From Gnetum montanum (lineage: Eukaryota > Streptophyta > Gnetopsida > Gnetales > Gnetaceae): 51,040 nucleotides of DNA. The notes beneath the pieces are model-generated. The model saw nothing but the letters and a program-made list of their open reading frames with translations, did not search any database and was not told where the DNA came from. Below are positions 33,985 through 45,402 of the stretch, piece after piece (within the stretch, counting starts at the first letter, position 1; each line of letters opens with the position of its first letter). Both the position numbers and the translations under genes were made by a program. The stretch lies in the NCBI GenBank assembly GCA_015680685.1, contig MNCI01014175.1, positions 657,738 to 708,777 of the forward strand. Direction: 5' to 3'.

Positions 33985-34085
33985 TACTAGTTTAAGGTCA
34001 TAATGTGCCATGATGCTAGTTTAGGACCATAGTGAACCACAATGCTAGTTTAAGGTCATAGTAGTCCATATGCACATGATGCCAA
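33985..34085 (-). repeat. Three 29-bp Tat-type repeats
   Basis: Units ACTAGTTTAAGGTCATAATG, GCTAGTTTAGGACCATAGTG and GCTAGTTTAAGGTCATAGTA are spaced about 29 bases apart. Same orientation and core as 28890-28992 and 43425-43773. Position upstream of the gypsy E RT on its strand suggests the junction to another element's 3' region near 33800. Confidence 0.75.
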
Positions 34086-34439
34086 ATGGTGGTTAGGGAA
34101 GGTCAAACCCCACTATTTAATACCAGTCAAAGGCAAAACAAAGGTAAATAAGGCTATAATAGGGAAAATAAAGAAAATACAAGGCTATGAAAGGCTAGAC
34201 TTAATCAAGAAGGTCAACAATGCAACACAGAGCCAAAAACAAGTCGAAAGCTCATGTAATAAGGTTAAATCAAGCAAAACAAGCTACATATGATGAAACT
34301 TAGCTAATATAGAATAAAATAGATTAGGTTTTGTATATTTTAGGCCTTAGCAGGCTATGTTTTAGGATCAGAGGGATATTAGATAAGTTTGGACATTAAT
34401 TAAGGTTGTTTAGATTAATAAATCAAGGGTTTTGAGGCT

Positions 34440-37400
34440 TCCACATTGGATCCCCTCTATTTCCACATTGGTGAACATGGAAGGAGTGATCCCCATCATG
34501 AAAACAAAGGAAAGTAGATTTTGGGCCATCTAGAAGTCCAAAAACAAGGTTTTAGGACCTTCCCAAGGTAGTGTAGGGCTAGATCTATCAAAATTGTGCA
34601 CTTTGGAGGTTGGTAAAAGTCAAAAGTAGGTTTTGGAGCATAACCCCCTTGTTTCCACATTGGGTAGCATGGAATGGAGGGGGCTCAGTGTGAAGAATCA
34701 AAATACAACCTAAAATAGGGTTAAACAAGGTCACAATAACAACTGGAACCTAGATCTAGGAGTTGTACATCCCCTAGCTTTTTTTTTTGAGGTCATTTGA
34801 GTCAATTTTCAATGTTAAATCAAGTTGAATTTGCATTCCACCATCTCCTCATGCTAATCATGGTGGCCCTAGCATGGAAGAATGGGGGTGCACTTGTTCT
34901 ATTATTTTGGAATGGTTTGAGATTCCATATACTAGGTTTCTAGGCTCCTAGGGTTGTAGATCATGATTTTCCAAGTTTCTGGTTGATGATGTACATTTTT
35001 AGAGGTCATTTAAGAGTATCTAATTTTTCACCCCCCTATTTCAATGCTGGGAGAGTTGCTCCAGCATGGAAGATTAGGTGGATGAGTTTTGAAGGATAAA
35101 ATAAAGTCAAATAAGCATAATCTTAAGGTTATGAGGTTTTAGGCTTCTATGGTATAGATTTTTGGTCTTTGAGAGTCTCGTCTTGTCACAAAAACTAGAA
35201 AGGTAGCTTCACCCCATCTTTTCATGCTACATATCATGGAAGGGGTCTTCTTTAGCATGGATGAAACAATAATCCTAGATCTAGGCCAATTTGGATGATC
35301 AAGGACTAGGATTTTAGTTCAAAATTTGACAATTTTGGGTGTTCCTAGGTGGCCTTTGGGAATACCTCCTTTTTTCCATGTTGGGAGTGTGGTGCCTAGC
35401 ATGGATCCAACTAGGAAAGGCAAGGGGAATAAATTTTTAGCAATTTGGAGTTAGGTTCCTAAGGTTTGAAGGTTCTAGTAGGTGTTGACATGATCCAAAG
35501 GTGTATGTAAGATCATTTGATGTCATTTGAAGGCTTTTATGAGTCCTAATTGAGTTCCCCCCATCAATCTCCACCTTGGACAACATGGAAGAGAGGGCCC
35601 CCAAAATGGAATAATCAAATATCTTAGATCTAGATTACTTTAAGGTTAAAACTAGTCCATTTGGAGGTTTGCTAGGTGGTTTTGGATGTCTTCCCTTTCT
35701 TCCACACTAGGGGTGGGGTTCCCAACATGGATTAAGCTAGGAGGATCAAGGGAACTAGCTACTTAATTATTTGTAATATGTTTTGCAGGGTTTGAGGGCT
35801 CTAAAAAATGTAAGCATGGCTTTGGGATGCATACAAGATTGTTTGATGTCTCTTTGAAGTGTTTAAGGGCTATTTTTGAACCATCCTCAAGTTTCCCCCT
35901 TATTTCCATGTTGGATGCCATGGAATAGGTGGTTCCTAGCATGGAAGAACTCAGGGACTCTATTTTTTATTGTTTCTTATCACTTGTAGCCATGCATGTA
36001 GCTATCCAAGATTGCTAGTGTTAATCATTAATTCCTAGTGTCAAAATCTAGTTGTTTCAAGGGTTGTTAGGTGGTTTTTAGGCTTCCCCCTACATCCATG
36101 ATAAGGCTAGGATGCTCAATGTGGATGGTGTTTTTCTTAACATGGAGACTTCAAGGGGGACAATTTCTTCCAATTTTAGTCAACGTTTGAAAGTTTGGGG
36201 GCTTCTAGAAAGGTTAGGTTGCTTTTGGAAGTTAGTTTTTGTGCAAACTTCAGTAGTTCTAGCTTCTTCTCCTCCATCCAAAATAGGTCAAGGATGGTCA
36301 GCATGGATGAGGTCCTCCCTAGTGTGGAAGGATCTTAGGGATTTTATTTTTATTGATTTTTCGCATTTTGATGGCTTTTGAAAGGGCTATCAAGGTTTTA
36401 GTGCTAGTACAAGATAATTTGAAATGGCTTTTATGCATATAGGATCCTTAATAACCTTCCTAGCTACATCCACAATGTTTCCACATTGGACAACATGGAA
36501 GAGATCTCCCTTAGTGTTGCTGAATCAAGAATATCATACAACCAATCGACCATGCATCAACCTCTAAGTTTGATGGTATCGATGATTGATACTTGGTGTC
36601 AAGATTCATCAGTTTGGAGGATCCTAGGTCCCTCATGCAATCAAACCCCCTTCTTCCATGCTGGTCATGATGGCTCAAATGTTGATGAGAAGTGGATGGT
36701 AGTTTTGTCCTATTTGACTACTTTTGATGCATGAGAAAGCTCTAGAGGGTTTTGGCAATGTCCAAGGATTACCAGGGTAGGGTATTTTGGCTATTTAAGG
36801 TAATAAGTGAGGTTTTATTACATACCCTTAGGTCTCCACAATGGCTCGATGCTAGCAAGTGTGGAGGGAGGGTTCACCAGTGTGGAGAAAGCTGTAAATG
36901 AAAATCTGACTTGTCTAAGTATCAAACTAGGCTACCAGAGGCTGTGGGGGAGTGCTAGGTAGTCAATTAAGGTAATTTTACCCACTTCCCATCCATCCAA
37001 ACCAAAGCTAGGATGATTAGTATGGTTGAGGCATCCCTCAACATGGAACCACCAAATCCCAAGGTCTTGAGTACTTTGACCAGATTCGATGAGTTTTCGG
37101 GGTTAATGGAGGTGATTAGAGGGGTTCTAGGTCATGTGGGCCTACTCCATGGGTCAAATATGGGCTAGATGAGTGTTGTGGATAAGAATGGGTGTTACCA
37201 ACCTTCTTATATACTATGTAGTTTTTCCTTAGTGTGCAAACCCAAGATGCCAAATTTTGGTAAGGTTTACATTCCCTTTGGACCCTAAGGTTGAAAAAGG
37301 TAAGTTATAGCTATCAAAAATGGTAGGAAAGTAGGGTGTTAAGGGTTCTAGGAGGTGGGAAGCATATATCCACACTAAGCATGATATTCTCAACATGAAT
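34440..37400. repeat. Degenerate tandem array, about 185-bp units
   Basis: About fifteen times, a (T)TTCCA(C/T)(A/G)(C/T)TGGG-like word is followed after 20-40 bases by AGCATGGAAG or AACATGGAAG, each about 140-210 bases from the last. Anchors are at about 34483, 34670, 34873, 35073, 35232, 35397, 35586, 35726, 35938, 36139, 36300 and 36493, and weaker ones to about 37390. Between anchors, words such as GATCTAGG, GTCATTTGA and TTTTAGGCTTC recur. No coding frame spans it; the open frames at 36112-36381 and 36486-36734 fall inside single units and look accidental. It may be a decayed satellite-like segment of a Tat element or LTR. Confidence 0.6.
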
Positions 37401-39470
37401 GAATGTGGGTTAAGGCTTGGACATGGGTCTAAGTATCCAAGGAATTAAAAATCAATGTTGATGTAGTTTCTAGGCTAAGAGTGAAGGCGTATGGTGGGGT
37501 CCATTGTCCAAAATTTAAAATTTTAAAAATTAAATTCATCTCCCACCAATCCTAGCATGGAAATGAATTTTCCCCTTTTGAAATTTAGTACACTTGGAGT
37601 TATGGTGGGCTTAATTAGCAACAATGGTTTGGAGGTGGATGTTTAGGTTTAGATTTGTTCTTATGTTTGACTTTTTAGATTTTCAATCATAATTCTCATT
37701 CTTGAAAAAAACATGCATTTATGGAGAGCTCTAGAAGAGATTTTTATAGCCTAAAACATCTATCCTCAGTGTGGAAGCACCAGATCCTCCCTTCAACTAG
37801 CATATACCTCCATTCCACCTAGATTCCAGAGTTTCGTAATGTTGGTGTGACCATGACATCCAAATAGTATGGAGGAAAGAGAAAGAATCCAAAAATCTAG
37901 AAGGCAAATGAGAATGATAGAACTTATCTAGAATTTGTAGATCCATTTCCATCTAGGATTCCTCTATGGCCACCCCAAGGTAGGTCATTCTAGCCATTTT
38001 TTCTAGTTTTCTAGTTGTTTTTCTTAATTTTCTAGCTAGGGACAAGGTTGTTTTCTTCATATCTATGCTAAGGGAGGATATAGAGCGAAATTACAAAGAA
38101 ATCCCACCTTATTTTTTGGTTATTTCTATTTATATATAGAGTTATTTTGTTGTTATAGCTTTGGTAGATTTTGTTTTAAAAAAATTGCTTACCATTTTCA
38201 TGCTTTTTCCATAAGTTTTGGGGATAGGGTTGTTTTTCTTAGATTTAGGCTTTAATGTTCATCAAAGTATAATTTAAAAAAATTTCTACACCCTTATTTT
38301 AGTGTGTTTTTAAATGGGTATAAGTTTTTTTGGCTGTTTTGGCTTTGTTTCAAGGCCATATTAAGATAGGTTTTATGAATTTCATGACTATTTGTGGTTT
38401 TTTTTTTTTTTTTACAAAAGAAAGCAACATTGTGTATTGTTTATTAATATAATGGCTTGATTTTGGTAAAATATAAAGTTATGGGTTTTAATGTTACATT
38501 TTATATTTCCAATGGCTATGGATTTGTTTGATTTGGAGTTCTATTGATGTAGTTATGGCTATTTCAATTCAATTGTGTAATCAAGGTCTATGCCATTTTT
38601 CAAATTTTCATCCAAATTAATGAACTTTTTCTAAATAAATGGCTGTGTTTTTGAAATTTTTTAATGTTTTGGAACGTAGGGTTCAATTCAATATTTCAAA
38701 CTATGATGGCATCACTCCATTTTGAGCTCAAACAAATTTTTGGTGAATTTTCTCCCAACCCTGTGCCAAAGGGAGTTAAGGTTGATAGCTATAGTTTAGC
38801 TATTTTTTGCTATGTTTTATGTTAAAATGGTTATGTTTTTCTTGTTGTAATGGCCAAGGCTGAAAATTTTGTGATTTTAGGATTCCTTCCATGGTGGAAT
38901 TACTAAAATTGGAGCTAGGATAAATTTTTAGTAAATTTTTTATTAAGGCTGTGTCAATAAGGCTTAATTTTGGTTGTATCACATTACCCCTTTGGGTATG
39001 GATTTGGTTGACATAGTTAAAGATTTATCTTGTCAATTTACATGCCCTTGTAATGGTATAAAATTTTTTTAAATTTGGTTCTATGAGAAAAAAAGCTTTT
39101 TACTATTTTTAGTAAATTTTTTCTCTAGTTGTTTTTTCTATGCTTTTTCTAAGTTAATGCAGGGTTTGGACTAAGGCATGATTTAGGCTATGAAGTTTTT
39201 TTTATAACATTTTGGCTATGAACTAAAAGGCTATGAAAGGTTGTAATAATTTTTTTTCTGGAATTTATTGAGGAAATTTTAGTAAACATCTTAGAGCTTT
39301 TTACAGAGTCTAATCTCACCCCTGACTAGGATGTATAAGACTTGTCAAGAAATCCTAGCTATTGAAATATGGTTATAATGGTGTAAATGTGTTTCCCCAA
39401 AAGGATCCTACTAAAATTGGTTCTTATCATGGTGGAGTTGGTTAGCATTCTATGTTGTATTATCCAACCC
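37401..39470. other. AT-rich non-coding region
   Basis: The stretch is T-rich on the plus strand, with a T run at about 38399-38414 and many GGCTATG/GGTTATG words. I see no domain, terminus or RNA gene. It may be the flank or LTR continuation of the array to its left. Confidence 0.3.
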
Positions 39471-42400
39471 ATGGCCCACACCCCTTTTCCTGACATGGAA
39501 TTGGAGAAGGGGTTACTATTGTTCCACCAAGGGGCAAGGGATTTCCTTGTCTACCTTCTTTAAAATTTTTGATGATGTGGCCACACTTGTTTGAAAAGGT
39601 GGCCATGGTTATAGTGGAGACCTTGCTACCTAGGTCTACATGTCTAGTTACTCAATTTGTAAACAATGATCCAAAGATCCAAGTAGTAGGATAGTCGGTG
39701 GATAACATCAGTGCATAGTACCTTTTAGACATCTAGATGATACCAAAGTATTCATGATACAACATGAATAACATGTTGATGGTTGTAAAAATACCTCACT
39801 CCTTATTTGAGAATCCTCTAGGCACCATGTATTGATTACAAGGGTAAGCATGGCTACTATAGGTTTTCATGTTTTGGCTTTATCTAATTTAGTCTTTTTT
39901 CCTAACTTGCTAATTTTACATGCATCTTGCAGGTATGGGGTTAATGAGCAAGGCTTGATTAAGAATGATCAAACCTTGGTGGTAGCCCAAACCATGTTGA
40001 ATGAATTCACCAAAGGTTCCAAGATTAGACATGTTATTTTCTAACATCTAAGAAGGGACTTTGATGAATACCCCACAAGATTTGACCTTGTTTAGAAGTG
40101 TGTGGCTGCCAAAATAGCACATAACTGGTGGGAAGCTCCCAAGGCTACTAGAGATATGGGTATCATCACTGGGAGCCCCACATGAACTTCACCTAGAAAA
40201 AATAAGAAAGGTAAGAAAGGAAATGACTTTCTATGTTATAAGGGTTTTTTTGGCTATTTGGATCTTAAGTGTTCTATGGTCTAAATGCAAATATATTGAT
40301 GGAAAGTAGTTATCTTTTTCTTACAGAGATTTTCACTATTCAAATGTCACTATACCCCTCACTAGATGTTCCATGGAAACTATCATTCTAAAGTTCAGTG
40401 AGGTAGGGCCAACATATGAGTTGTTGAGGGGGTGGAAATGTAAGAACATTTAGGAAAACATCATGCATGGAAGTTTTCTTGAGGTATTCATAGCACCTAG
40501 CCTTATCATCCCTTATATAAAGATGTTGAACATCATTGACTCCTTTGATATAGAGGTGTATGTGTTCTGCACCATAGGGCAAGGCATGTCGATTATCATT
40601 TTCATTAATGCTACCACATTTTGTGACTTATTTAGTGTTCTCATTGATGGGATAGTAGTTTCCACAAAACCAATAAAGGAAGCTAGCCATCATGTGAGAG
40701 TGAAGGAGTGGTTTGATGCAAGAAAAGGCCAATCTAGACTTGCTCTTGATAGCTATACAAACCCTAACACAAAGGGATCCTATCCATTATTTAGGTCTTA
40801 GGATTTTTCTAAATTATTATTACAAAAGAAGGTAGTCAACATTTCATAGGGATGGACACTTAAGGAGGTCTTAACGAAGGGGACCCATTTCAATTGGATT
40901 GCTTTCTTGGCTATAGGCCTCAAAGAGAAAATCCTCAAACTCTACATGGACACCTCTACGATAGCTTATATGCACTATGCATTTTTTTGAGCTATCTAAA
41001 TATGTTTATGGAATTTTTGTTAGTGAAGAGGAATGGGTCATGGATGTGCCAAGACCCAAAAGAACTCTCCTAGCTTTGGATAAAACATCTTTTTTTGATG
41101 ATGCAGGTTCATAACCCACTGGAGAACATGGATGATTCATAGTCTATGAACACAAAGAACCTTGGTGTCAATTGGTGTGAATCCCTTGATAGTATGGGTA
41201 AGGCACCTCTTACATTTCCAAAAAACATTAAGAGGGTCCAACAGTTACATGCTAAGGCTAATGGGATAGCCAAGGCTAGTCTAAATAGCCAATGGAGGAA
41301 GCACCACTAGTAATAGAGCCACCCTCCAAGAAAAGGATCATATTTAAGATCCCATGCTTAGATCAGGTAGTCATAGGTATGCTTTAACTAAGTTATGTCC
41401 TATGTCTATACATGCTAACTTTTCTAATAGGTTATGGCTACAAGTCAGTGGTAGAACTTGGTAGCCCAAGCTGCCACTAAAGAAGAAAAGAAAGGCAAGT
41501 GGAGGAGGTATAAAAATGTGCCAAAGAGGAGGAGTAGAGGCATACAACATTCACAACAAAGGAAAAATGAAGGTGTGTAGATGAGGCACTCTTGCAGTAA
41601 GATATGGATGATCTTGACATCCTATTTAGTGAACAACTATTAGGGAGCCTTCAATTGAAATCCTCGATGATGATGATTAGTATGAGAATGAGAATAAGAA
41701 CATAGGTATACTTATGATCTACTCATTGTTGTCTATGGTTTTATTTTTAGCTTCTTAGTTATTAGTTATCCAATTCTTGTTATGCTTATCATAGTTCTTG
41801 AGCCACTAGTAGAGGCCTCTACATTCACATTTCACAGGAAATCATGGGTAGAGGTCCCAAAGAAGATAGAATTCATGCATAGGATGGTAAAGGACATAAT
41901 TGATTAGTTGTAATAGGTTGCGCCCAAGATCAGTAATAACTATGTTTTAATATGTCTTAGTAATTTTTCTATAGGTTACATTTTATGTTATGGCTACTTA
42001 GGTTATATAGCATGTTTATGATTATATTTATATTTTTTTAGTACCATTAGTTGTGTGGGAGCCTACCCAAGACATGGAGTTTGACTCCTTGCCTAAGCTT
42101 CCTTCTGACACCTCACATGTTCCCCTAAAGCTATATGAAACTATCAAGGAGCCTACCGAAGACATGGAGTTTGACTCATTGATCTAGTAGTTTTATGTGC
42201 AAAAGATTCTTGGGAGATGCAAAGGTCCAAAAAATCCCTATGGGAGTAGGTTGTGACCTTCAAGGAGGAAAATAAAAGGTAATTCTAGAAGATCTAGGAT
42301 CTTGAAAATTGTAGGGCCTTTACAAGAGCTCAAGTGACTAACTTAGGGACCTTTCAGACCAAGGAGATCATGTGGGCCTACTCTTGGTGCACCATCCACG

Positions 42401-43130
42401 ATAACATTTTCCTCTCCTGGGAGTTGCATGAGTAGCAGATGTAGATGAACTTGACCTTTCAAAAGACACAAAATTGGAAGGATCACAATTCTTGGGTATT
42501 GAAGAGGGGTAAGACACGAAAGGCTCACAAGCGTAAGTATAAGGCCAATCAGGAGGCATACCTAAATTGGTTGAAGAGTGAGACAATTGAATGATAGAAG
42601 AAAGATTTTTTTATCCAAGGCATTTAGGCTAATAGTGTTTTTAACCTCTTTGAAAGCACTCTAAAAATAGTTGAGTCTCCTACTTCATAGATTAGTATAG
42701 CTATGGATGAGGTGTCTATTGTTATAGTCTCATGAGAACCTCCATCATGAATGGGTGTAGATAGGACCAATGTCTTCATTGGCATCAATTTGGGGACATT
42801 AACTAGGAAAACATGATAGAAGACTAGATTCTTCAATTTTTAGAGACTAGCCTTCATCATCTTTCCCAAGATTTTGTAGAGTTAGATTCTCCATAGGTTT
42901 GATGGCATTTTATCTTTTATATTTTAAAATTTTATTTTGCTTGGTTATGTCATGGTTTTTCTTGTGTTGGTTATTGATTGAATGTATGTTGTTATGTCAT
43001 AGACACCTTATGATTTTGGTGGCCCTAACAATGCAAGCAATGATGATGATGATGCACCACCTCCTCCACCTTCGTATGCCTCCTTGGCACCACTTGATGC
43101 ATGATTTGATAGCCTTTGTTGATGCTTTTT
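39471..43130 (+). pseudogene. Unrecognised plus-strand coding relic (candidate antisense accessory ORF)
   Basis: Short coding-like pieces on the plus strand lie in order: from ATG 39471 (MAHTPFPDMELEKGLLLFHQ), 39832-40044 (GLIKNDQTLVVAQTMLNEFT), about 40055-40190 (DEYPTRFDLV and AKIAHNWWEAPKATRD), 40463-40801 (VKEWFDARKGQSRLALDSYT), and a later acidic part with the duplicated EPT(Q/E)DMEFDSL. They are broken by stops. I do not recognise the family. The strand is opposite to the neighbouring Tat relic F, and some Tat elements carry an antisense ORF between pol and the 3' LTR, often with a plant mobile domain, so this is a possible identity. It is inference from context and a faint HNWWE-type motif only. 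Confidence 0.3.
42059..42177 (+). repeat. Direct repeat of 29 bases within the coding relic
   Basis: GAGCCTACC(C/G)AAGACATGG... occurs at 42059-42087 and 42149-42177, differing at one base, 90 bases (30 codons) apart. In one frame each copy encodes EPTxDMEFDS. The 90-base offset keeps frame, so it looks like a duplication within a once-coding sequence. Confidence 0.8.
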
Positions 43131-43424
43131 AGTTTATGTTTGGATGTTGTATAATCCATATTGGCCAATACTTGAGTTGTAGACATCTTAACATTTTTAT
43201 CTTATTATTTTAATATTTATGCCACATAGTGTGGTCATGGCTATATCACTTTAAAATGTTTTAAATTTTAAGTTTGGGTTTTAGTTTAGGCTATATATGT
43301 TATTTCTATCTTTACTTCTGTAAGGTTTTCAGGTTAAATGTTGAAAATAATCATGTGGAGAATGACTATTTTGGCTATGTTGAAAACATTTGAACTATGA
43401 ATGGCCATAATATAAGGGTTACTT

Positions 43425-43773
43425 TCCAATTTTAAGCCATGGTGAGCTGCACATTTATTGCCAATTTAAGGCCATTGTGGGTTGAAATGCTAGTTTAAGT
43501 CTTAGTGAATTGTGATGCCAGTTTGGAGTCTCAGTAGACTATAATGCCAATTTAAGGACTTGGCAAGCCATGATGCTAGTTTAAGGCCCCAACAGGATGT
43601 GATGTAAATTTAATGCCTCGATAGTCTACGATGTAAGTTTAAGGCCTTGGTAGGCCATGATGCCAATTTAAGGCCTTGGTAGCCTTGATGCTAGTTTAAG
43701 GCCTTAGTAGGCCATGATGTTGGTTTAAGGCCTCAAAAGGCTATGGGTTTGCTATTTTTAGGCCATGGTAGGC
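43425..43773 (-). repeat. 29-bp tandem repeat array, about twelve units
   Basis: Twelve units of 28-30 bases follow one another, for example GCTAGTTTAAGGCCTTAGTA, GCCAGTTTGGAGTCTCAGTA, GTAAGTTTAAGGCCTTGGTA and GCCAATTTAAGGCCTTGGTA, each ending near GGCCATGAT. It lies on the downstream side of the gag-protease relic F (minus strand), the place where Tat elements carry 3' repeats. Units differ mostly by transitions. Confidence 0.9.
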
Positions 43774-43989
43774 TCTAATATGAAAGGAAATTTATATTTT
43801 TTGTGATTTTCTATTTTAAAAATTTTATGGATTTTTTTAGGTTTGAAATTTTTATAAGGTTTTTTGATGCTTACAACATGGGTAAAACTAAAGAAAAAGA
43901 AAGGCTGTAATAAATACGTAAAAATGCAAATGAAAGTAGAAACTTAGGCTACATGCACAAAGAGTAAAATAAAGTATATAGAAAGATAT

Positions 43990-45402
43990 AACAAAAAAAA
44001 GTTAGGATACATGGCTATTTGTGCATCCTGATATAAGGGCATGGAATGGAAGGTTTAGGGTGTACATCACTTGTGCAGAATCTTCCTAATCTTTGAAAGA
44101 TTAGAAAATGAGTAAGGTCTATTTTGCACAAGTTTGTATTTTCAATTGGCTTCATTGATGATGTTAAAATGGAGCTCATCCCATAACATTTTCCACTACT
44201 CTTCATTGTCATTATTGGCTTTTTTTCTTCTCTTGGGTTGCTAGATTTTGTGGGTAGGAGCTTCCTCTTGAAGCTCTAGTTCATACCCCTTCGCTATGTC
44301 TATGTTATTTAGTGCTAGGGGCACCACATTATGATTGTGAATGATGATTTCACCTCTCTCATAAGGAAGGTGAAGCTCTTGGTGGATGGGTAAGGACACA
44401 ACCTAAAATTGAGCTAGCCAAGGTCTTCCCAAGATAAGGCTAAACCCTACTATCTCTTCCACCACTAACAAATGCATAGTCATAGGGAATTACTCCCTTA
44501 TCATAAAATCCAAGGACATAGATCCCTTAACAGTAATCTTGAATCTGTTGAATGACTTGGGAGTGACCATTGATGTCAATTGTATCTGCTTTGTCAGGTC
44601 TAATCACTCAATGATGGTGCGTGGAATAACATTTTTTTTAACCCCATCATCTACATGCACTCAACAAACTTTAAACTTTCCTACATGTATTATTGTGAAT
44701 AGAGGAGCTGTAGTTACCTCACCAGTTTTGGGATTGGCCTTGATTTCACTATTGCAAAGTACTAGGGATGTTGACTTCTCCTCCCTTAGTGAGGAAGGAA
44801 CCTCACTTCATGGATGGATTCCTCATTAGTGGGGATATCCTCACTAATGGGGATGGAAATTAGCATCTTGACTACTGCTTCATGATGCATGGAAGAAGTC
44901 ATGATTAGGTCATACAAGCTCAAAGTTATGTTTTTTCCTTAAGAAACTATCTAAACTAATCCATTGCATTAAGGAAGATTTTGTCATTTTTCATGGACTT
45001 GTCACCCCTATTGTGCTTCACTTCCTTCATGTGCCCCAAAATGCAAACCTCAACCTTAGGTTTTTGCTAATGGGGCTTCTCCTTATTCTCTTGGCTATGG
45101 GTTTTAGTTCCCTCATATGGTTTGTTAGTTAAAGAGGATTAGGTAGAGGAGTTCATGGGTAAAGTGGATATGGTAGTGGGCCTTGGTGGGTCCACTTCCT
45201 TTCATGCCTTAGTCTACATGTCATCCTTGTTGTTAGGCTTTTTCTTGTGGCTCTTCCTTTACTTGGTTGAATTCTTTTATTTGTTGATCGTTAGTTAGGA
45301 GGAAGATGCTATAGCATTGGCCATGATAGGAGGTTGTTGGGTGGTTATGGTAGTTGGTTGGGCTATGGTTGGTTGGGTTATAGTGGGCTAGGACACCCTA
45401 AT
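43990..45402 (-). pseudogene. Element F: Tat-type gypsy gag end and protease
   Basis: Minus strand from 45350: a Lys/Pro-rich segment, then KVEVCILGHMKEVKHNRGDK and DKIFLNAMD (about 45060-44950), the link region before protease in Tat elements. Protease: TTAPLFTIIHVGKFKV, VHVDDGVKKNVIPRTII (Asp-Asp-Gly at the active site) and LTSMVTPKSFNRFKI, then VGFSLILGRPWLAQF and LPIHQELHLPYE (about 44720-44370), matching the retroviral-type protease that ends NLLLGRPWIH...LHQ. After about 43990 the frame is lost, and RT, RNase H and integrase are absent. The right end is cut by LTR G at 45403. E (29.0-33.8 kb) has the domains F lacks and lies on the same strand, so they could be parts of one element split by other sequence, but this is unproven. 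Confidence 0.75.

Noticed and set aside
36112-36734. Two plus-strand open frames (89 and 82 residues) as a gene
   Set aside because: Each lies within units of the degenerate tandem array and neither shares the frame or sequence with other units.
44539-44829. 96-residue plus-strand open frame
   Set aside because: It is the antisense shadow of the element F protease, whose minus-strand motifs are clear.
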